The notes under the pieces are model-generated. The model worked only from the letters and a program-made list of their open reading frames with translations. It searched no databases and was not told the DNA's origin. This document shows positions 50,701 to 59,882 of a stretch of 64,000 bases of DNA, one piece after another. Position 1 is the first letter of the stretch. Every line of letters starts with the position of its first letter. The position numbers and the translations under genes are program-made. This stretch comes from Flavobacterium hydrophilum (GTDB lineage: Bacteria > Bacteroidota > Bacteroidia > Flavobacteriales > Flavobacteriaceae): NCBI RefSeq assembly GCF_003202405.1, contig NZ_QJHL01000004.1, positions 124,001 to 188,000 on the forward strand, read 5' to 3'.

Positions 50701-53700
50701 AAGTTGTTTTTGATATTCCCTTTGCATGTAAAGAGAATTATTGTTATTGTTGAAATCAAACCCAAACCAAATCAGTTTTATGGTTTCGTTATTTAGCACA
50801 ACTCCTTTTTTGGGGATGTTTAAATTTTGTAGATAACTGGAGGTTTTATCAAATCCTAAACTTGATTTAATATTATTTCCATTATAAGAGTAGTCATAAA
50901 AACCAAGTCCATTCCAGTTTCTTGTTGCAAACTGATCCAGTGAACTGTCGTACATCGAAGCCAAAACTTCAGCTTCATTGCTGGTATTGGCTGATTTTAA
51001 TTTGAACGACCAGTTTTCACTAATTCCGGGTTGCAGTTTGTTTCTAAAAGTTTCAACACTAAATTCCAATTTTGAAGCTTCTTGTTTTTTCAGCATTACA
51101 TCTAAATCATCATTAAAAGTTGCATTTTCAAAAACACTCTGAAAACCAATTTTAAGATAATTTTCAAACTCTTTTTTCAATGGAATCATAATAATGTCTT
51201 CATTGTTTTCTAAATGTGAGGTTTTCTCAAAAAACACTTTACTGTTATAGCTTCCTGTAACAGCAATATAAAGTTCAGGAATCTCCGAAGTTATTTTTAA
51301 GGAAACAAAGCCATCTTTTTTCGGGTCTTCATTGAGCTGTTTAATAGTAAATAAAGTACTCGTATTGTATTTGTCTTTGCTTTGTGTAATTTGAAAATAG
51401 TCTTCCGATTCTATGTCATTTTCAAAACTGTCTTTTGCTGAAAAGACTACTTTATAATTGCCTGATTTGTAATTCGAAATAAAATCTAACAGAACTTTTT
51501 TGTCTTTTTCAGTATCAATTTTTTTAGAATAAACTAAAGTCGGAGTTACATCATCAGTTGTTTTTCCGCTTACTTCATAAGGAAAAAATCTTTTGAAATC
51601 TTCTTTGGGAATGTTTTCAAAATCCGGAACCGGCCAGACTCTCGGTTTGAATTTATCAGAAAAAGGAGTTGTATAATAAATTTTGATTTCACCTTTTATC
51701 GCTTTGAATTCACCGTTTAAATTGGTACTTGTTAGTGAAATTTCGTTTTTATTTTTCGTTTCAACTTTATCAGGAAGCGTGGCTCCAAGAACCAGATTGT
51801 GATATCCCACCTTTACAACGGTTTCAGCATCATGGGTTTCGCCGTTAATGTCCGTTACGCTAATGTTTATTCTATAATTAAAAACAGGTAATTGTTCTTT
51901 TTTACCGTTTTTTGACGGAATTGCCGTGAAATCAATACTGAATTTTCCGGAAGCATCCGTTTTGGTTTCGCCGGTAGCCAGAGTTTCAGTTTCATTCTGC
52001 TGGCTGTAATAATATCTGAAATAGCTCGTAAATCTTGTGACAGTATATTTTACAACAGCATCAGAAATGTTGCTTCCTGCAAAAGCCTTGGCACTTCCTT
52101 TTACTTTAATGGTCTGATTGATTTGAAAGCTTTCTTTTTTAGGGTCAAAAGTAACTTCGAATTTAGGACGTTTGTATTCTTCAACTCTAAAATCAATTTG
52201 AGAATTTTCAAAATCAACATTGTCCCAAAAAGGATGTTTATCTTCGTCTTTATCATAATTAATATCATTTTGATAGTTTTCATGTTCTTCAGCTCCAATC
52301 CTAAAATTGCCAGTTAAACCACTTTTTGGCAGGACAAATTCTCCTGAAAAAGAACCAAATTCGTTTGTAACAACATCAAATTCTTTGAATTCATTGTCAT
52401 TCGCATCCCGAACAATTACTTTGAATGATGTATTTTGTACAACAGAAGTTTCGTTTTTCTTTTTCTGAACTGTGATTCCCTTATAAAAAACTGTTTGTCC
52501 GGGACGGTAAATAGCCCTGTCTAAATAAAAATTTACTTTTGCTTTTAGTTTAGTGTCATAATTGCTATTCGCCGAATAAGAATCGAAATATTGTACGTAA
52601 TTTTTTCTAATTGTAATGGAATCGTTTACTGTCGATAACTCAATTTCATCATGGTAATAATTGTCTTTTTTTCGGGTATAATTTGCTATGCCGTTTTTGT
52701 TCGTTTTTAGATTAAAATTTTTCGATTTTACACGTACGTTTTCCAAAGGCTTTCCGGTTTTTCTGTCTACCACCTGAAAAGTTTCACCCGATACATTCTG
52801 TGAGGCTAAAATAGCCAGATTCGAAACGGTAATAGTTTCGTAAGCAAAAGCTTTCTCGTCTTTTTTCTCTGAATCACTTTCGAAGTGAACAAAATAAGAA
52901 CCTGTTTTTAATGGTGGTAAATGTATTTCGGTAGTATATTCAAAGAAGTTATTTTTATTTACAATAGAAAAACTTTCTGCAGCTACAGGCTTTTTTTGAA
53001 GAAATGCTGTCGTAAGACTATCTCTTTTAGTATATAAATTAGTATAATTCCAAAGCTGTTTCTGACTAATTTTATAGAAAGAAACTTTTACCTGTGTTAT
53101 GTTTTTGTATTTAATGTATGCTCTTGTATTTTCATCTGAGTAAATGTATTTCTGAAGCTGAATATTTAATGATTTAGACAGCAAATTGTCTTTGTGGTGT
53201 ATGGCTAATTTGTAAGCATCGGATCTGTTTTTTACGGAAATAATACTGTCTAATAAAGAAACAGATTTTATATTATAATCAGGATGAGTTTCTTTTGATG
53301 CGTTTTTGGAATAATAAAGGGCTTTTTCTAATTGAATTTTTTGAACTAAAATAGTGTCTTTTGCTTCCTTTTGAAGGTAATTTAAGGAAGGAAGATAGGC
53401 TTCGTCTGACTCAAGTAAAGTGTTTTTTACATATTGCATTCGGTCCAGCTGATTGTCCTGAGAAGTATTGTAAGATTCCTGTTTTTGATATAATGACAAA
53501 ACAGAACGCAGGTTTTCATTGGTAACAAATTCGAAATTAATTTTAGTAAAATCGTCTGGTTTTCCTAATAACTGTTTCGTATATGGTTTAAAATCACTTT
53601 TTACAATTTCCCATTGACGTACTTTTTGCTTATAAAAAGTCAGGTTTTCTCTTAGCAGATAATCAAATAAAGTCTCTTTTTTGAACTTTTCTGATGCAAA

Positions 53701-54216
53701 AAAATCAAAAATCATTTCATATTCTTCAAGGGAAGTTTTGTTTAAAGCAGATTCATTTTCTAAAGTCATTTTAAATGTTGAATCTATTTGATTTTTGAAA
53801 TTGGTTTCAGTCCATGTCAGAAAATCATCATCCGGAAAAGTCGTGTTGGTTCGCTGTCTGATTTTATAATCATTTCGTATATAATAATCATTCAGGCATT
53901 TTGCATAAATAAAATTCAATATTGCCTTAGACGGAACCGAGACACGATTAATATCTGTTTTAAGATTGTTAAGGATTTTAGTCTGTGCATTTTCATCCAC
54001 AACCAATAGATATTTGGAATGATAAAAAAAGCATTTGATCATTTGTACTTCATCTTTTTCAGAAACTGCCTTTTTATAAATTTCTGCTACGACTTCACGG
54101 GCCGATTTAACCTTTCCTTCGTTTTCAAAGGCAATAACTTTATTCCATTTTTTATCCGTTTGTTGTGCAAATAGAGTTGAAGTAATCAATAACAGAGCAA
54201 ATACGATTTTTTTCAT
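47740..54216 (-). CDS. Giant alpha-2-macroglobulin with internal SusC-type plug
   Basis: 2158 residues with signal peptide (MKKIVFALLLITSTLFAQQ). Long N-terminal helical region, then MG beta domains (YLDRAIYRPGQTVFYKG near 560-580 is the MG2 signature). Residues about 1184-1255 form a carboxypeptidase-like regulatory domain (ISGNITDKANLSLPGVSVTVKG, DFDGYYEIEA) and 1262-1372 a TonB plug (VVVGYGTQKKSMLTGAV, ALEGRVAGIQIRG, APIYVVDGVILND, IYGSRAANGVIILTTKK) of the SusC type. The A2M core then continues, with the thioester motif CAEQ at 1614-1617 and the final beta domain. A protease-trapping envelope protein by family. The plug insertion is the odd part; no barrel follows. Confidence 0.88.
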   Translation of the reverse strand: MKKIVFALLLITSTLFAQQTDKKWNKVIAFENEGKVKSAREVVAEIYKKAVSEKDEVQMIKCFFYHSKYLLVVDENAQTKILNNLKTDINRVSVPSKAILNFIYAKCLNDYYIRNDYKIRQRTNTTFPDDDFLTWTETNFKNQIDSTFKMTLENESALNKTSLEEYEMIFDFFASEKFKKETLFDYLLRENLTFYKQKVRQWEIVKSDFKPYTKQLLGKPDDFTKINFEFVTNENLRSVLSLYQKQESYNTSQDNQLDRMQYVKNTLLESDEAYLPSLNYLQKEAKDTILVQKIQLEKALYYSKNASKETHPDYNIKSVSLLDSIISVKNRSDAYKLAIHHKDNLLSKSLNIQLQKYIYSDENTRAYIKYKNITQVKVSFYKISQKQLWNYTNLYTKRDSLTTAFLQKKPVAAESFSIVNKNNFFEYTTEIHLPPLKTGSYFVHFESDSEKKDEKAFAYETITVSNLAILASQNVSGETFQVVDRKTGKPLENVRVKSKNFNLKTNKNGIANYTRKKDNYYHDEIELSTVNDSITIRKNYVQYFDSYSANSNYDTKLKAKVNFYLDRAIYRPGQTVFYKGITVQKKKNETSVVQNTSFKVIVRDANDNEFKEFDVVTNEFGSFSGEFVLPKSGLTGNFRIGAEEHENYQNDINYDKDEDKHPFWDNVDFENSQIDFRVEEYKRPKFEVTFDPKKESFQINQTIKVKGSAKAFAGSNISDAVVKYTVTRFTSYFRYYYSQQNETETLATGETKTDASGKFSIDFTAIPSKNGKKEQLPVFNYRINISVTDINGETHDAETVVKVGYHNLVLGATLPDKVETKNKNEISLTSTNLNGEFKAIKGEIKIYYTTPFSDKFKPRVWPVPDFENIPKEDFKRFFPYEVSGKTTDDVTPTLVYSKKIDTEKDKKVLLDFISNYKSGNYKVVFSAKDSFENDIESEDYFQITQSKDKYNTSTLFTIKQLNEDPKKDGFVSLKITSEIPELYIAVTGSYNSKVFFEKTSHLENNEDIIMIPLKKEFENYLKIGFQSVFENATFNDDLDVMLKKQEASKLEFSVETFRNKLQPGISENWSFKLKSANTSNEAEVLASMYDSSLDQFATRNWNGLGFYDYSYNGNNIKSSLGFDKTSSYLQNLNIPKKGVVLNNETIKLIWFGFDFNNNNNSLYMQREYQKQLNRKAKKPLNAKMISGNITDKANLSLPGVSVTVKGTQRSTATDFDGYYEIEAAEKEELVFSMIGFKSKNSIIKNSKTIDVVLDDDENSLKEVVVVGYGTQKKSMLTGAVTTIKSENIEEDNTVYSISEALEGRVAGIQIRGAGSIDSGSAPIYVVDGVILNDIKNINPADIASMDVLKDASATAIYGSRAANGVIILTTKKALEELTQVKARKNLSETAFFLPNLKTDSKGKVSFNFTSPEALTAWKLRLMAHNKDAVSGYLEKSVVTQKELMVLPNFPRFFREKDTIVISAKISNITAEVKTGISVLQFFDATTMQPIDAKMLNADNIKNITIPAYGNTTVSWKITIPEGLQGVQYKILAKSGNFSDGEENILPVLTNNMLVTESIPIWVRENSTKEYTFENLKNNTSSTLKNHQFTLEYTSNPTWIAIQSLPYLMEYEHECAEQTFARFYANALASEIISSNPKIAAVFEDWRKNGKLNSKLEENEELKSIILAETPWLKDAQNEEEKKKNLALLFDLEKMKTSQEVTFQKLKQKQKASGGFSWFDGSDENEYITRHILSGLGHLSKLSKGNALQIDEIAKTGIPYIDSKFLEYYKIRTKNLKKADKLIWINPYFDLHYLYARSFYLEKYPLSDTLKKASKLYLDTAKNNWLSYSLYEKGMTALTLNRYGEKEAAKTILESLKETSSNNEDWGMYWITNKSGWYWYQAPIETQALLIEAFVEVTNDTKSVDAMKVWLLKNKQTKNWPTTKSTTEAVYALLMQGTDWLSVKDNTVIKLGDEKIMTKKLAENEKEAATGYIKMNWKAQEVKKEMASVKIENKSKVPGFGGVYWQYFEDLDKIKTNSGAVLSVAKELYLKKSTLKGNELEKITSKNPLKTGDLVTVRLIISAKENTEYIHLKDMRASCFEPVNVFSEYKYKDGLGYYMSTKDAATHLFFDHVNKGTYVIEYDIRINSSGEFSNGITTIQSMYAPEFASHTKGIRVKVN

Positions 54217-54335
54217 AAAGTGAGTTTACTTATATAGAGAGTGGTTTTTGAAAAAAGGTTGGGAGAGTAGTAAAATAATTTTCGTACAAATTACTAATTT
54301 ATATCTAAAAGCAAATAAGGCATTTTATATTTCGT

Positions 54336-54343
54336 TATTTTTG
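54336..54343 (+). promoter_or_regulatory. Candidate -7 box (TATTTTTG)
   Basis: TAnnTTTG match ending 4 nt before the ATG at 54348; nearly leaderless. No clear -33. Confidence 0.35.
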
Positions 54344-54347
54344 ATAA

Positions 54348-55037
54348 ATGAGACAGCTAATAATTTTTTTCTTTTTGACACCATTTCTTTTATGGTCACA
54401 ATCCAATTTTGAAAAAGGCGAGAAGTTATTTCATGCCAAAAAATATAAAGAAGCAGAAACTTTTTTTGAAGAAAATCTAAAACATTATCCCAATGATATT
54501 AAGACTCTGGAACATTTGGCCGACATCTCTGCAGAAGAAAAAAAATGGGAAAAAACAGCCGCATATTACAAAAAACTAAAGCAATTGAAACCTAACGAAG
54601 CCGACTACTTTTACAAATACGGAGGATGTTTAGGAATGCGTGCATTAGAAGTGAATAAAATTAAGGCATTCGGAATGGTGGATGACATGAAGTTTTCATT
54701 TGAAAAAGCTATCGATTTAAATCCTAAACATCTGCCTGCACGATGGGCGTTAATCGAATTGTATTTACAGTTGCCCGGAATATTGGGAGGGAGCGAATCG
54801 AAAGCGTTGAAATATTCTAATGAACTGGCAAAATTATCACCTGTTGATGGTTACTTATCCAAAGGCAGAATTGATGAGTATTTCAAAAGATATGATTCGG
54901 CAGAAAAAAATTATATAAAAGCGAATGAAATTGGCAAATCAAAAGTTACATTTCAAAAATTATATAATTTATATTTGAACAAATTAAAAGAGCCTAAAAA
55001 AGCTCAGGAATTAAAACGAAAATTTGACTCAAAATAA
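54348..55037 (+). CDS. Secreted TPR protein
   Basis: 229 residues with a signal peptide (MRQLIIFFFLTPFLLWSQ). At least four tetratricopeptide repeats: GEKLFHAKKYKEAETFFEENLKHYPND, LEHLADISAEEKKWEKTAAYYKKL, FYKYGGCLGMRALE..FEKAIDLNPKH, and GRIDEYFKRYDSAEKNYIKANEI. Likely a protein-interaction module in the envelope. A possible partner is the divergent A2M gene, but nothing proves it. Confidence 0.82.
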   Translation: MRQLIIFFFLTPFLLWSQSNFEKGEKLFHAKKYKEAETFFEENLKHYPNDIKTLEHLADISAEEKKWEKTAAYYKKLKQLKPNEADYFYKYGGCLGMRALEVNKIKAFGMVDDMKFSFEKAIDLNPKHLPARWALIELYLQLPGILGGSESKALKYSNELAKLSPVDGYLSKGRIDEYFKRYDSAEKNYIKANEIGKSKVTFQKLYNLYLNKLKEPKKAQELKRKFDSK

Positions 55038-55102
55038 TCAAATATCAAATACTGAATTCCTAAAAATAATTGGAATTTAGAACTTAAAAATTAGAATTTT
55101 AA
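55036..55102. repeat. Word-rich AT spacer before mpl
   Basis: CAAATATCAAATACTGAATTCC and GGAATTTAGAACTTAAAAATTAGAATTTTAAATG, similar in style to the other word repeats. No gene; spacer of a possible operon. Confidence 0.4.
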
Positions 55103-56458
55103 ATGAAAACACATTTCATCGCCATTGGCGGAAGTGCCATGCACAACTTAGCATTAGCATTGCATAACAAAGGATATCAGGTTACAGGAAGTGATGACGC
55201 TATTTTTGAACCTTCAAAATCAAGACTGGAAAAAAAAGGAATTCTTCCTGTAGAAATGGGCTGGTTTCCTGAAAAAATTACTTCAGATATTGAAGCCGTA
55301 ATTTTAGGAATGCATGCAAAGGCAGATAATCCGGAATTACTGAAAGCGCAGGAATTAGGATTAAAAATCTATTCGTATCCGGAATTTTTATACGAACAGT
55401 CTAAAAATAAAACCCGTGTTGTAATTGGTGGTTCTCATGGAAAAACAACCATTACTTCGATGATTTTGCACGTTATGCATTATCATAATATTCAAGTGGA
55501 TTATATGGTAGGAGCACAGCTGGAAGGTTTTGATACCATGGTACATCTTACAGAAGAAAACGATTTTATGGTCCTGGAAGGAGATGAATATTTGTCTTCA
55601 CCAATAGACCGTCGTCCGAAGTTTCATTTGTACCAGCCCAATATTGCGCTGATTTCAGGAATTGCATGGGATCATATCAATGTTTTTCCAACGTATGAAA
55701 ACTACGTTGAACAGTTTGAAATTTTTATTGCTAAAATTACAAATGGCGGGATTTTGGTTTACAATGAAAATGATCCTGAAGTAAAACGCGTTTCTGAAGC
55801 AGCAACAAATCCAATTAGAAAATTACCTTACCATACACCAAATTATACTGTAAGCGATGGAGTAACACTTTTAGAGACTCCGGAAGGCGATATGCCAATC
55901 GAAGTTTTTGGAGCACACAACCTGAATAATTTAGCCGGAGCAAAATGGATTTGCCAGAACATGGGTGTTGATGAAGCCGATTTCTATGAAGCGATTGCAA
56001 GTTTTAAAGGGGCCTCTAAACGATTAGAAAAAATCGCAGAAGGAAAAGGAAAAGTGGCTTATAAAGATTTTGCGCATTCACCAAGTAAAGTAGCAGCAAC
56101 AACAAAAGCCGTAAAAGAACAATATCCAAACAGAACTTTAGTAGCTTGTTTAGAATTGCATACCTATAGCAGTTTAAATGCTGAATTTTTAAAAGAATAC
56201 GAGGGTGCATTAGAGTATGCTGATATTGCTGTTGTGTTTTACTCACCGGATGCGGTAAAAATTAAACAACTGGAAGAAGTAACTTATGAGCAGATCGCAA
56301 GTTCTTTTAACAGAGAAGATTTGATTATTTACACCAATCCAACTGAATTCAAAGAATATTTATTCAATTTAAATCTGGATAATTCTGCTTTATTATTAAT
56401 GAGCTCAGGAAACTACGGTGGATTAAACTTTGATGAAGTAAAAGGATTGATTAATTAG
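55103..56458 (+). CDS. mpl: UDP-N-acetylmuramate:tripeptide ligase
   Basis: 451 residues of the Mur-ligase fold: IGGSAMHNLALALHNKGYQVTGSD at the N-terminus, ATP P-loop VIGGSHGKTTITSMIL (about 112-127), LEGDEYLSSPIDRRPKFHLYQP and KDFAHSPSKVAATTKAV. The SAMHN start and HSPSK motif distinguish Mpl from MurC. Recycles L-Ala-D-Glu-mesoDAP onto UDP-MurNAc. Ends at a terminator-like hairpin. Confidence 0.93.
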   Translation: MKTHFIAIGGSAMHNLALALHNKGYQVTGSDDAIFEPSKSRLEKKGILPVEMGWFPEKITSDIEAVILGMHAKADNPELLKAQELGLKIYSYPEFLYEQSKNKTRVVIGGSHGKTTITSMILHVMHYHNIQVDYMVGAQLEGFDTMVHLTEENDFMVLEGDEYLSSPIDRRPKFHLYQPNIALISGIAWDHINVFPTYENYVEQFEIFIAKITNGGILVYNENDPEVKRVSEAATNPIRKLPYHTPNYTVSDGVTLLETPEGDMPIEVFGAHNLNNLAGAKWICQNMGVDEADFYEAIASFKGASKRLEKIAEGKGKVAYKDFAHSPSKVAATTKAVKEQYPNRTLVACLELHTYSSLNAEFLKEYEGALEYADIAVVFYSPDAVKIKQLEEVTYEQIASSFNREDLIIYTNPTEFKEYLFNLNLDNSALLLMSSGNYGGLNFDEVKGLIN

Positions 56459-56545
56459 TCAATTAGATAATGTGATAATGTGCCAATTGCTATGCAGTTG
56501 GCCTTTTTTTTAATTTTCTAATTGACACATTATCTAATTGTCTAA
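56458..56545. repeat. CAATTAGATAATGTG inverted word repeat with embedded terminator
   Basis: CAATTAGATAATGTG (56460-56474) is mirrored by CACATTATCTAATTG (about 56525-56539). Between them is GCCAATTGC / GCAGTTGGC with a T tract (terminator of mpl). Confidence 0.6.
56482..56511 (+). terminator. Terminator of mpl
   Basis: GCCAATTGC, TAT, GCAGTTGGC and TTTTTTTT, 24 nt after the stop, nested in the inverted word repeat. Confidence 0.7.
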
Positions 56546-57175
56546 TTACTTTTGGTATTTAAAATGTCCGACAATTTTATACTCAAACAAACAATCTTCC
56601 AAAACCTGTCCGCCTCCCACATTATGAACAATTAGGTTTTGTTCGCCATCGGATGATTTTTTATTGGTAACAATTCCGATATGCGGGAGTTTGTTATTTA
56701 TCATCCACGTCACGATTTCTCCCGTTTTATAATCTTTGCCATTTTCAGAAACAGGTAATTTTGTTCCTTTTCTTTCAAAAAAAACTTCAAGATTAGGAAC
56801 TCTCCGATGATCGATATTCGTATCTGTTTTAGTCATTCCCCATTTTTCTAAATTTGGATATTTAGAAAAGTTTTCAATCATATCTTCATGAACTTCTTTT
56901 TGTAAATCAATACCTAATTTTCGATAAGCACGAATAATAACATCTGTGCAAACACCTTTGTTTGCTGGTACATCTCCGTTTGGATATTTTATTGAGAAAT
57001 AGGCCGGATCGTAATCTATCGAAGGATCAATTATGGATATTGCTGCTTCTGAAAGTTTTTCTTCAAAACTTTTTAAAACAGTCTTATTAGTGTTTTCGAA
57101 AGTTAAACTGTTGTTTTCTTTTTGATTACAAGAAAAAAAGCAAAGTAGGATTAAAACGATGGAGATAGTTTTCAT
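56546..57175 (-). CDS. DUF1287 lipoprotein (NlpC/P60-like)
   Basis: 209 residues with a lipobox (LILLCFFSCNQ, Cys16). Core: IDYDPAYFSIKYPNGDVPANKGVCTDVIIRAYRKLGIDLQK with the catalytic Cys in NKGVCTDV, the spacing to HIGIV with a candidate His, and VHNVGGGQ. This is DUF1287, thought to be an NlpC/P60-type peptidase or amidase of the envelope. Substrate unproven. Confidence 0.87.
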   Translation of the reverse strand: MKTISIVLILLCFFSCNQKENNSLTFENTNKTVLKSFEEKLSEAAISIIDPSIDYDPAYFSIKYPNGDVPANKGVCTDVIIRAYRKLGIDLQKEVHEDMIENFSKYPNLEKWGMTKTDTNIDHRRVPNLEVFFERKGTKLPVSENGKDYKTGEIVTWMINNKLPHIGIVTNKKSSDGEQNLIVHNVGGGQVLEDCLFEYKIVGHFKYQK

Positions 57176-57239
57176 TCTTTTTTGTTATAAAATTAAGGAT
57201 TATCAAAATAACAAATAACTTTTAATGAATGATTTTTCT

Positions 57240-57247
57240 TATTTTTG
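57240..57247 (+). promoter_or_regulatory. Candidate -7 box (TATTTTTG)
   Basis: TAnnTTTG match 19 nt before the GNAT start codon. Confidence 0.4.
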
Positions 57248-57266
57248 AAAACATTCATACAATTAT

Positions 57267-57728
57267 ATGCTCGAAAAAATTAAAGTTGTTTACACAACAA
57301 GCGAAAATCCTGATTTTATATTTTTATACAACACTTTTGATACTTTTTTATGGGAACGTTATCCGGAATTAAAAACGGATTATTGGGGTAATAATGTAAT
57401 TGAATTCAATCCTAATGTGGTTATTCTTTATCTCAATAATCAACCGGTAGGTTGTGGCTGTTTCAAAAAGTATAGTGAAACTACTGCCGAGTTGAAAAGA
57501 ATGTTTGTCTTACCTGAAGCGAGAGGACTTGGGATAGCACAGCAAATTATTAAGGAAGTCGAAAATAAAGCATCAGAGCAGGGTTTTAAAATGTTGATTT
57601 TAGAAACTTTATATAAACAGCTGGAAGCAATTAATCTGTATCAAAAAATGGGTTTCAAAATAATTGAAAATTATGAACCTTATGTTGGCCTGACAAATAG
57701 TATTTGTATGGGCAAAAACATTATTTAA
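57267..57728 (+). CDS. GNAT family N-acetyltransferase
   Basis: 153 residues. Acetyl-CoA motif A RMFVLPEARGLGIAQQIIKEVE (RGLGIA in place of RxxGxG/A), a strand MLILETLY and YQKMGFKIIENY (motif B). Cytoplasmic. Substrate unknown. 14 nt before radC, likely same transcript. Confidence 0.88.
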   Translation: MLEKIKVVYTTSENPDFIFLYNTFDTFLWERYPELKTDYWGNNVIEFNPNVVILYLNNQPVGCGCFKKYSETTAELKRMFVLPEARGLGIAQQIIKEVENKASEQGFKMLILETLYKQLEAINLYQKMGFKIIENYEPYVGLTNSICMGKNII

Positions 57729-57742
57729 TATATTAGTCCCGA

Positions 57743-58432
57743 ATGGAAGTAGCACATTTTCCTATTACAAATTGGTCAGAAGATGACCGTCCACGCGAAA
57801 AATTAATGCTGAAAGGCAAAAATGCTTTAAGCGATGCCGAATTAATTGCAATTTTAATTGGCTCCGGTAGCCGAAACGAATCGGCAGTAGATCTGAGTAA
57901 AAGAATTTTGGCAAGTGTCGATACTTTAAATTCGTTGGGTAAAATGTCTTTGGCTCAGCTTACTAATTTTAAAGGAATAGGAGAAGCAAAAGCTATTGCA
58001 ATTATTGCTGCTCTTGAACTGGGAAGACGCCGAAGAGCCGAGGACACTGTAGAATTAACAAAAATTACATCCAGTAAAATTGTTTTTGAAATCATGCAAC
58101 CTATTATTGGTGAGCTTCCACACGAAGAATTTTGGGTGCTTTTTCTGAATAATTCGAATAAAGTCATTTTAAAATCACAATTGAGTAAAGGAGGTATTTC
58201 AGGAACTATTGTAGATGTACGTTTAGTATTTAAGCTGGCTTTAGAAAATGGTGCGACAGGCTTGATATTGTGCCACAATCACCCATCGGGAGGTTTAATT
58301 CCGAGTGATGCCGACAAGCAAATCACTAAAAAAATAAAGCAGGCCGGAGATAGTTTAGATGTTAAAGTTTTGGACCATCTTATTATAACTGAAACAAAAT
58401 ATTATAGTTTTGCAGATGAAGGAATTTTATGA
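57743..58432 (+). CDS. radC: RadC/YsnA-type JAB domain protein
   Basis: 229 residues: N-terminal helix-hairpin-helix (PREKLMLKGKNALSDAELIAILIGSG, FKGIGEAKAIAI) and C-terminal JAMM domain with HNHPSG (about 178-183) and the downstream Asp in SDADKQITK. The metal motif is complete. RadC proteins are linked to recombination repair by name, but the true function is unclear. Confidence 0.93.
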   Translation: MEVAHFPITNWSEDDRPREKLMLKGKNALSDAELIAILIGSGSRNESAVDLSKRILASVDTLNSLGKMSLAQLTNFKGIGEAKAIAIIAALELGRRRRAEDTVELTKITSSKIVFEIMQPIIGELPHEEFWVLFLNNSNKVILKSQLSKGGISGTIVDVRLVFKLALENGATGLILCHNHPSGGLIPSDADKQITKKIKQAGDSLDVKVLDHLIITETKYYSFADEGIL

Positions 58433-58435
58433 GTT

Positions 58436-59122
58436 ATGAATAAAAATATTACCGACGTCTTTTTTGATCTGGACCATACACTTTGGGATTTTGACAGAAA
58501 TTCAGAATTAGCTTTTAATCGAATCTTTGAAAGAAAATTTCCTGAAATCATCTGTCAGGATTTTATTCAAAAATATATTCCTGTAAATCAGGCTTGTTGG
58601 AAATTATATCAGAACGACAAAATTACACATCAGGAATTGCGTTATAATAGACTGAAGCACTCATTTGATGCTTTGGATTTTGTTATTTCAGATGAAGATA
58701 TTAATCAGATAGCAAATGATTATATTGAATTTTTAACAGATAACAATCATCTTTTTGAAGGAGCTATTGAAATTTTAGATTATTTAAAATCTAAATACAA
58801 ATTGCATATTATCACCAATGGTTTTGCCAATGTGCAGGAGAAAAAAATAAATAATGCTGCATTAGGCGGTTATTTTAGTACAATTACAAATTCTGAACTG
58901 GCTGGTGTAAAAAAGCCAAATAGTATTATCTTTGATTATGCGGTTAACTCAGCTAAAACTTCGAAAGAAAATTGTATCATGATTGGTGATTGCCTGGATG
59001 CTGATGTTAATGGCGCTTTGAATGCAGGCCTGGATGCTATTTTTTTTAACGATAAAAAAATTGAGGTACCTCAAGATATTAAACAAATAAATAATCTATT
59101 AGAACTTAAAAAATATTTATAA
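58436..59122 (+). CDS. YjjG family noncanonical pyrimidine nucleotidase (HAD)
   Basis: 228 residues with HAD motif I FFDLDHTLWDF (Asp nucleophile 11), motif II ITNGFAN, motif III Lys in GVKKPNSIIF, and motif IV MIGDCLDADVNGAL. Matches the YjjG 5'-nucleotidase group (FDLDHTLWDF and WDF cap). Likely removes phosphate from pyrimidine or noncanonical nucleotides. 3 nt after radC. Confidence 0.9.
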   Translation: MNKNITDVFFDLDHTLWDFDRNSELAFNRIFERKFPEIICQDFIQKYIPVNQACWKLYQNDKITHQELRYNRLKHSFDALDFVISDEDINQIANDYIEFLTDNNHLFEGAIEILDYLKSKYKLHIITNGFANVQEKKINNAALGGYFSTITNSELAGVKKPNSIIFDYAVNSAKTSKENCIMIGDCLDADVNGALNAGLDAIFFNDKKIEVPQDIKQINNLLELKKYL

Positions 59123-59124
59123 TT

Positions 59125-59868
59125 ATGAAAATTAAAATTTTAGTATTTATTCTATTCACTTCATTCATCGGTTTTTCACAGTCTGTAAATGATTATAAAG
59201 CTGTAATTGTGCCAATAAATTTTGATTTTGCCAAAGGAGTAAATCCGTACAGACTCTCTACAATGACGAAAGCAAATTTGACAAAGGCTGGATTTAATGC
59301 TTATTATGAAAATGATCAGCTTCCTTCAGAATTACTTAACAGATGTGATCTTTTATATGCAGATGTAAAAAGGGATAATGCTTTTTTGGTTACGAAACTT
59401 TTTATAGAATTTAAAGATTGCTACGGAAAAGTGGTTTATACATCAGAAACCGGTAGAAGCAAAGAGAAGGAATATGACGCTGCCTACAGAGAAAGCCTTG
59501 ATTTAGCTTTTGTTTCTGTAAATGATTTGCATTATAAATACAATGGAAAAACAGGAGCATCTTCTGCAATTGCTCCATCAGTTGCTGTTGTCGGATCAAC
59601 TGTTCCGGTAACTGTAACAGTTGCAGCACCTGTAGCGGATATTTCAGATCCTAATTTATTATATGCCCAACCAACAGAAACAGGTTTTCAGTTAATTGAT
59701 AAAACACCAAAAGTAGTTATGAAATTAATGAAAACTTCACGTCCTGATTCTTTTATAGCAATAAAAGATGGCGTTCAGGGAACTTTAAATGCAAAAGATA
59801 ATCAGTGGTTTTTTGAATATTACAAAGATGATAAATTAGTTTCTGAAAAAGTTTCAGTTAAATTTTAA
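59125..59868 (+). CDS. Secreted protein of unknown function
   Basis: 247 residues with a signal peptide (MKIKILVFILFTSFIGFSQ). Then VIVPINFDFAKGVNPYRLSTMTKANLTKAGFNAYYENDQLP, RSKEKEYDAAYRESLDLAF, a Val/Thr/Ala-rich linker (about 150-175) and a small C-terminal beta domain (GFQLIDKTPKVVMKLMKTSRPDSFIAIKDGVQGTL). I do not recognise a family; many Flavobacteria have similar proteins. Last gene of the plus-strand run GNAT-radC-yjjG. Confidence 0.78.
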   Translation: MKIKILVFILFTSFIGFSQSVNDYKAVIVPINFDFAKGVNPYRLSTMTKANLTKAGFNAYYENDQLPSELLNRCDLLYADVKRDNAFLVTKLFIEFKDCYGKVVYTSETGRSKEKEYDAAYRESLDLAFVSVNDLHYKYNGKTGASSAIAPSVAVVGSTVPVTVTVAAPVADISDPNLLYAQPTETGFQLIDKTPKVVMKLMKTSRPDSFIAIKDGVQGTLNAKDNQWFFEYYKDDKLVSEKVSVKF

Positions 59869-59882
59869 ATATCAATTTGGTT

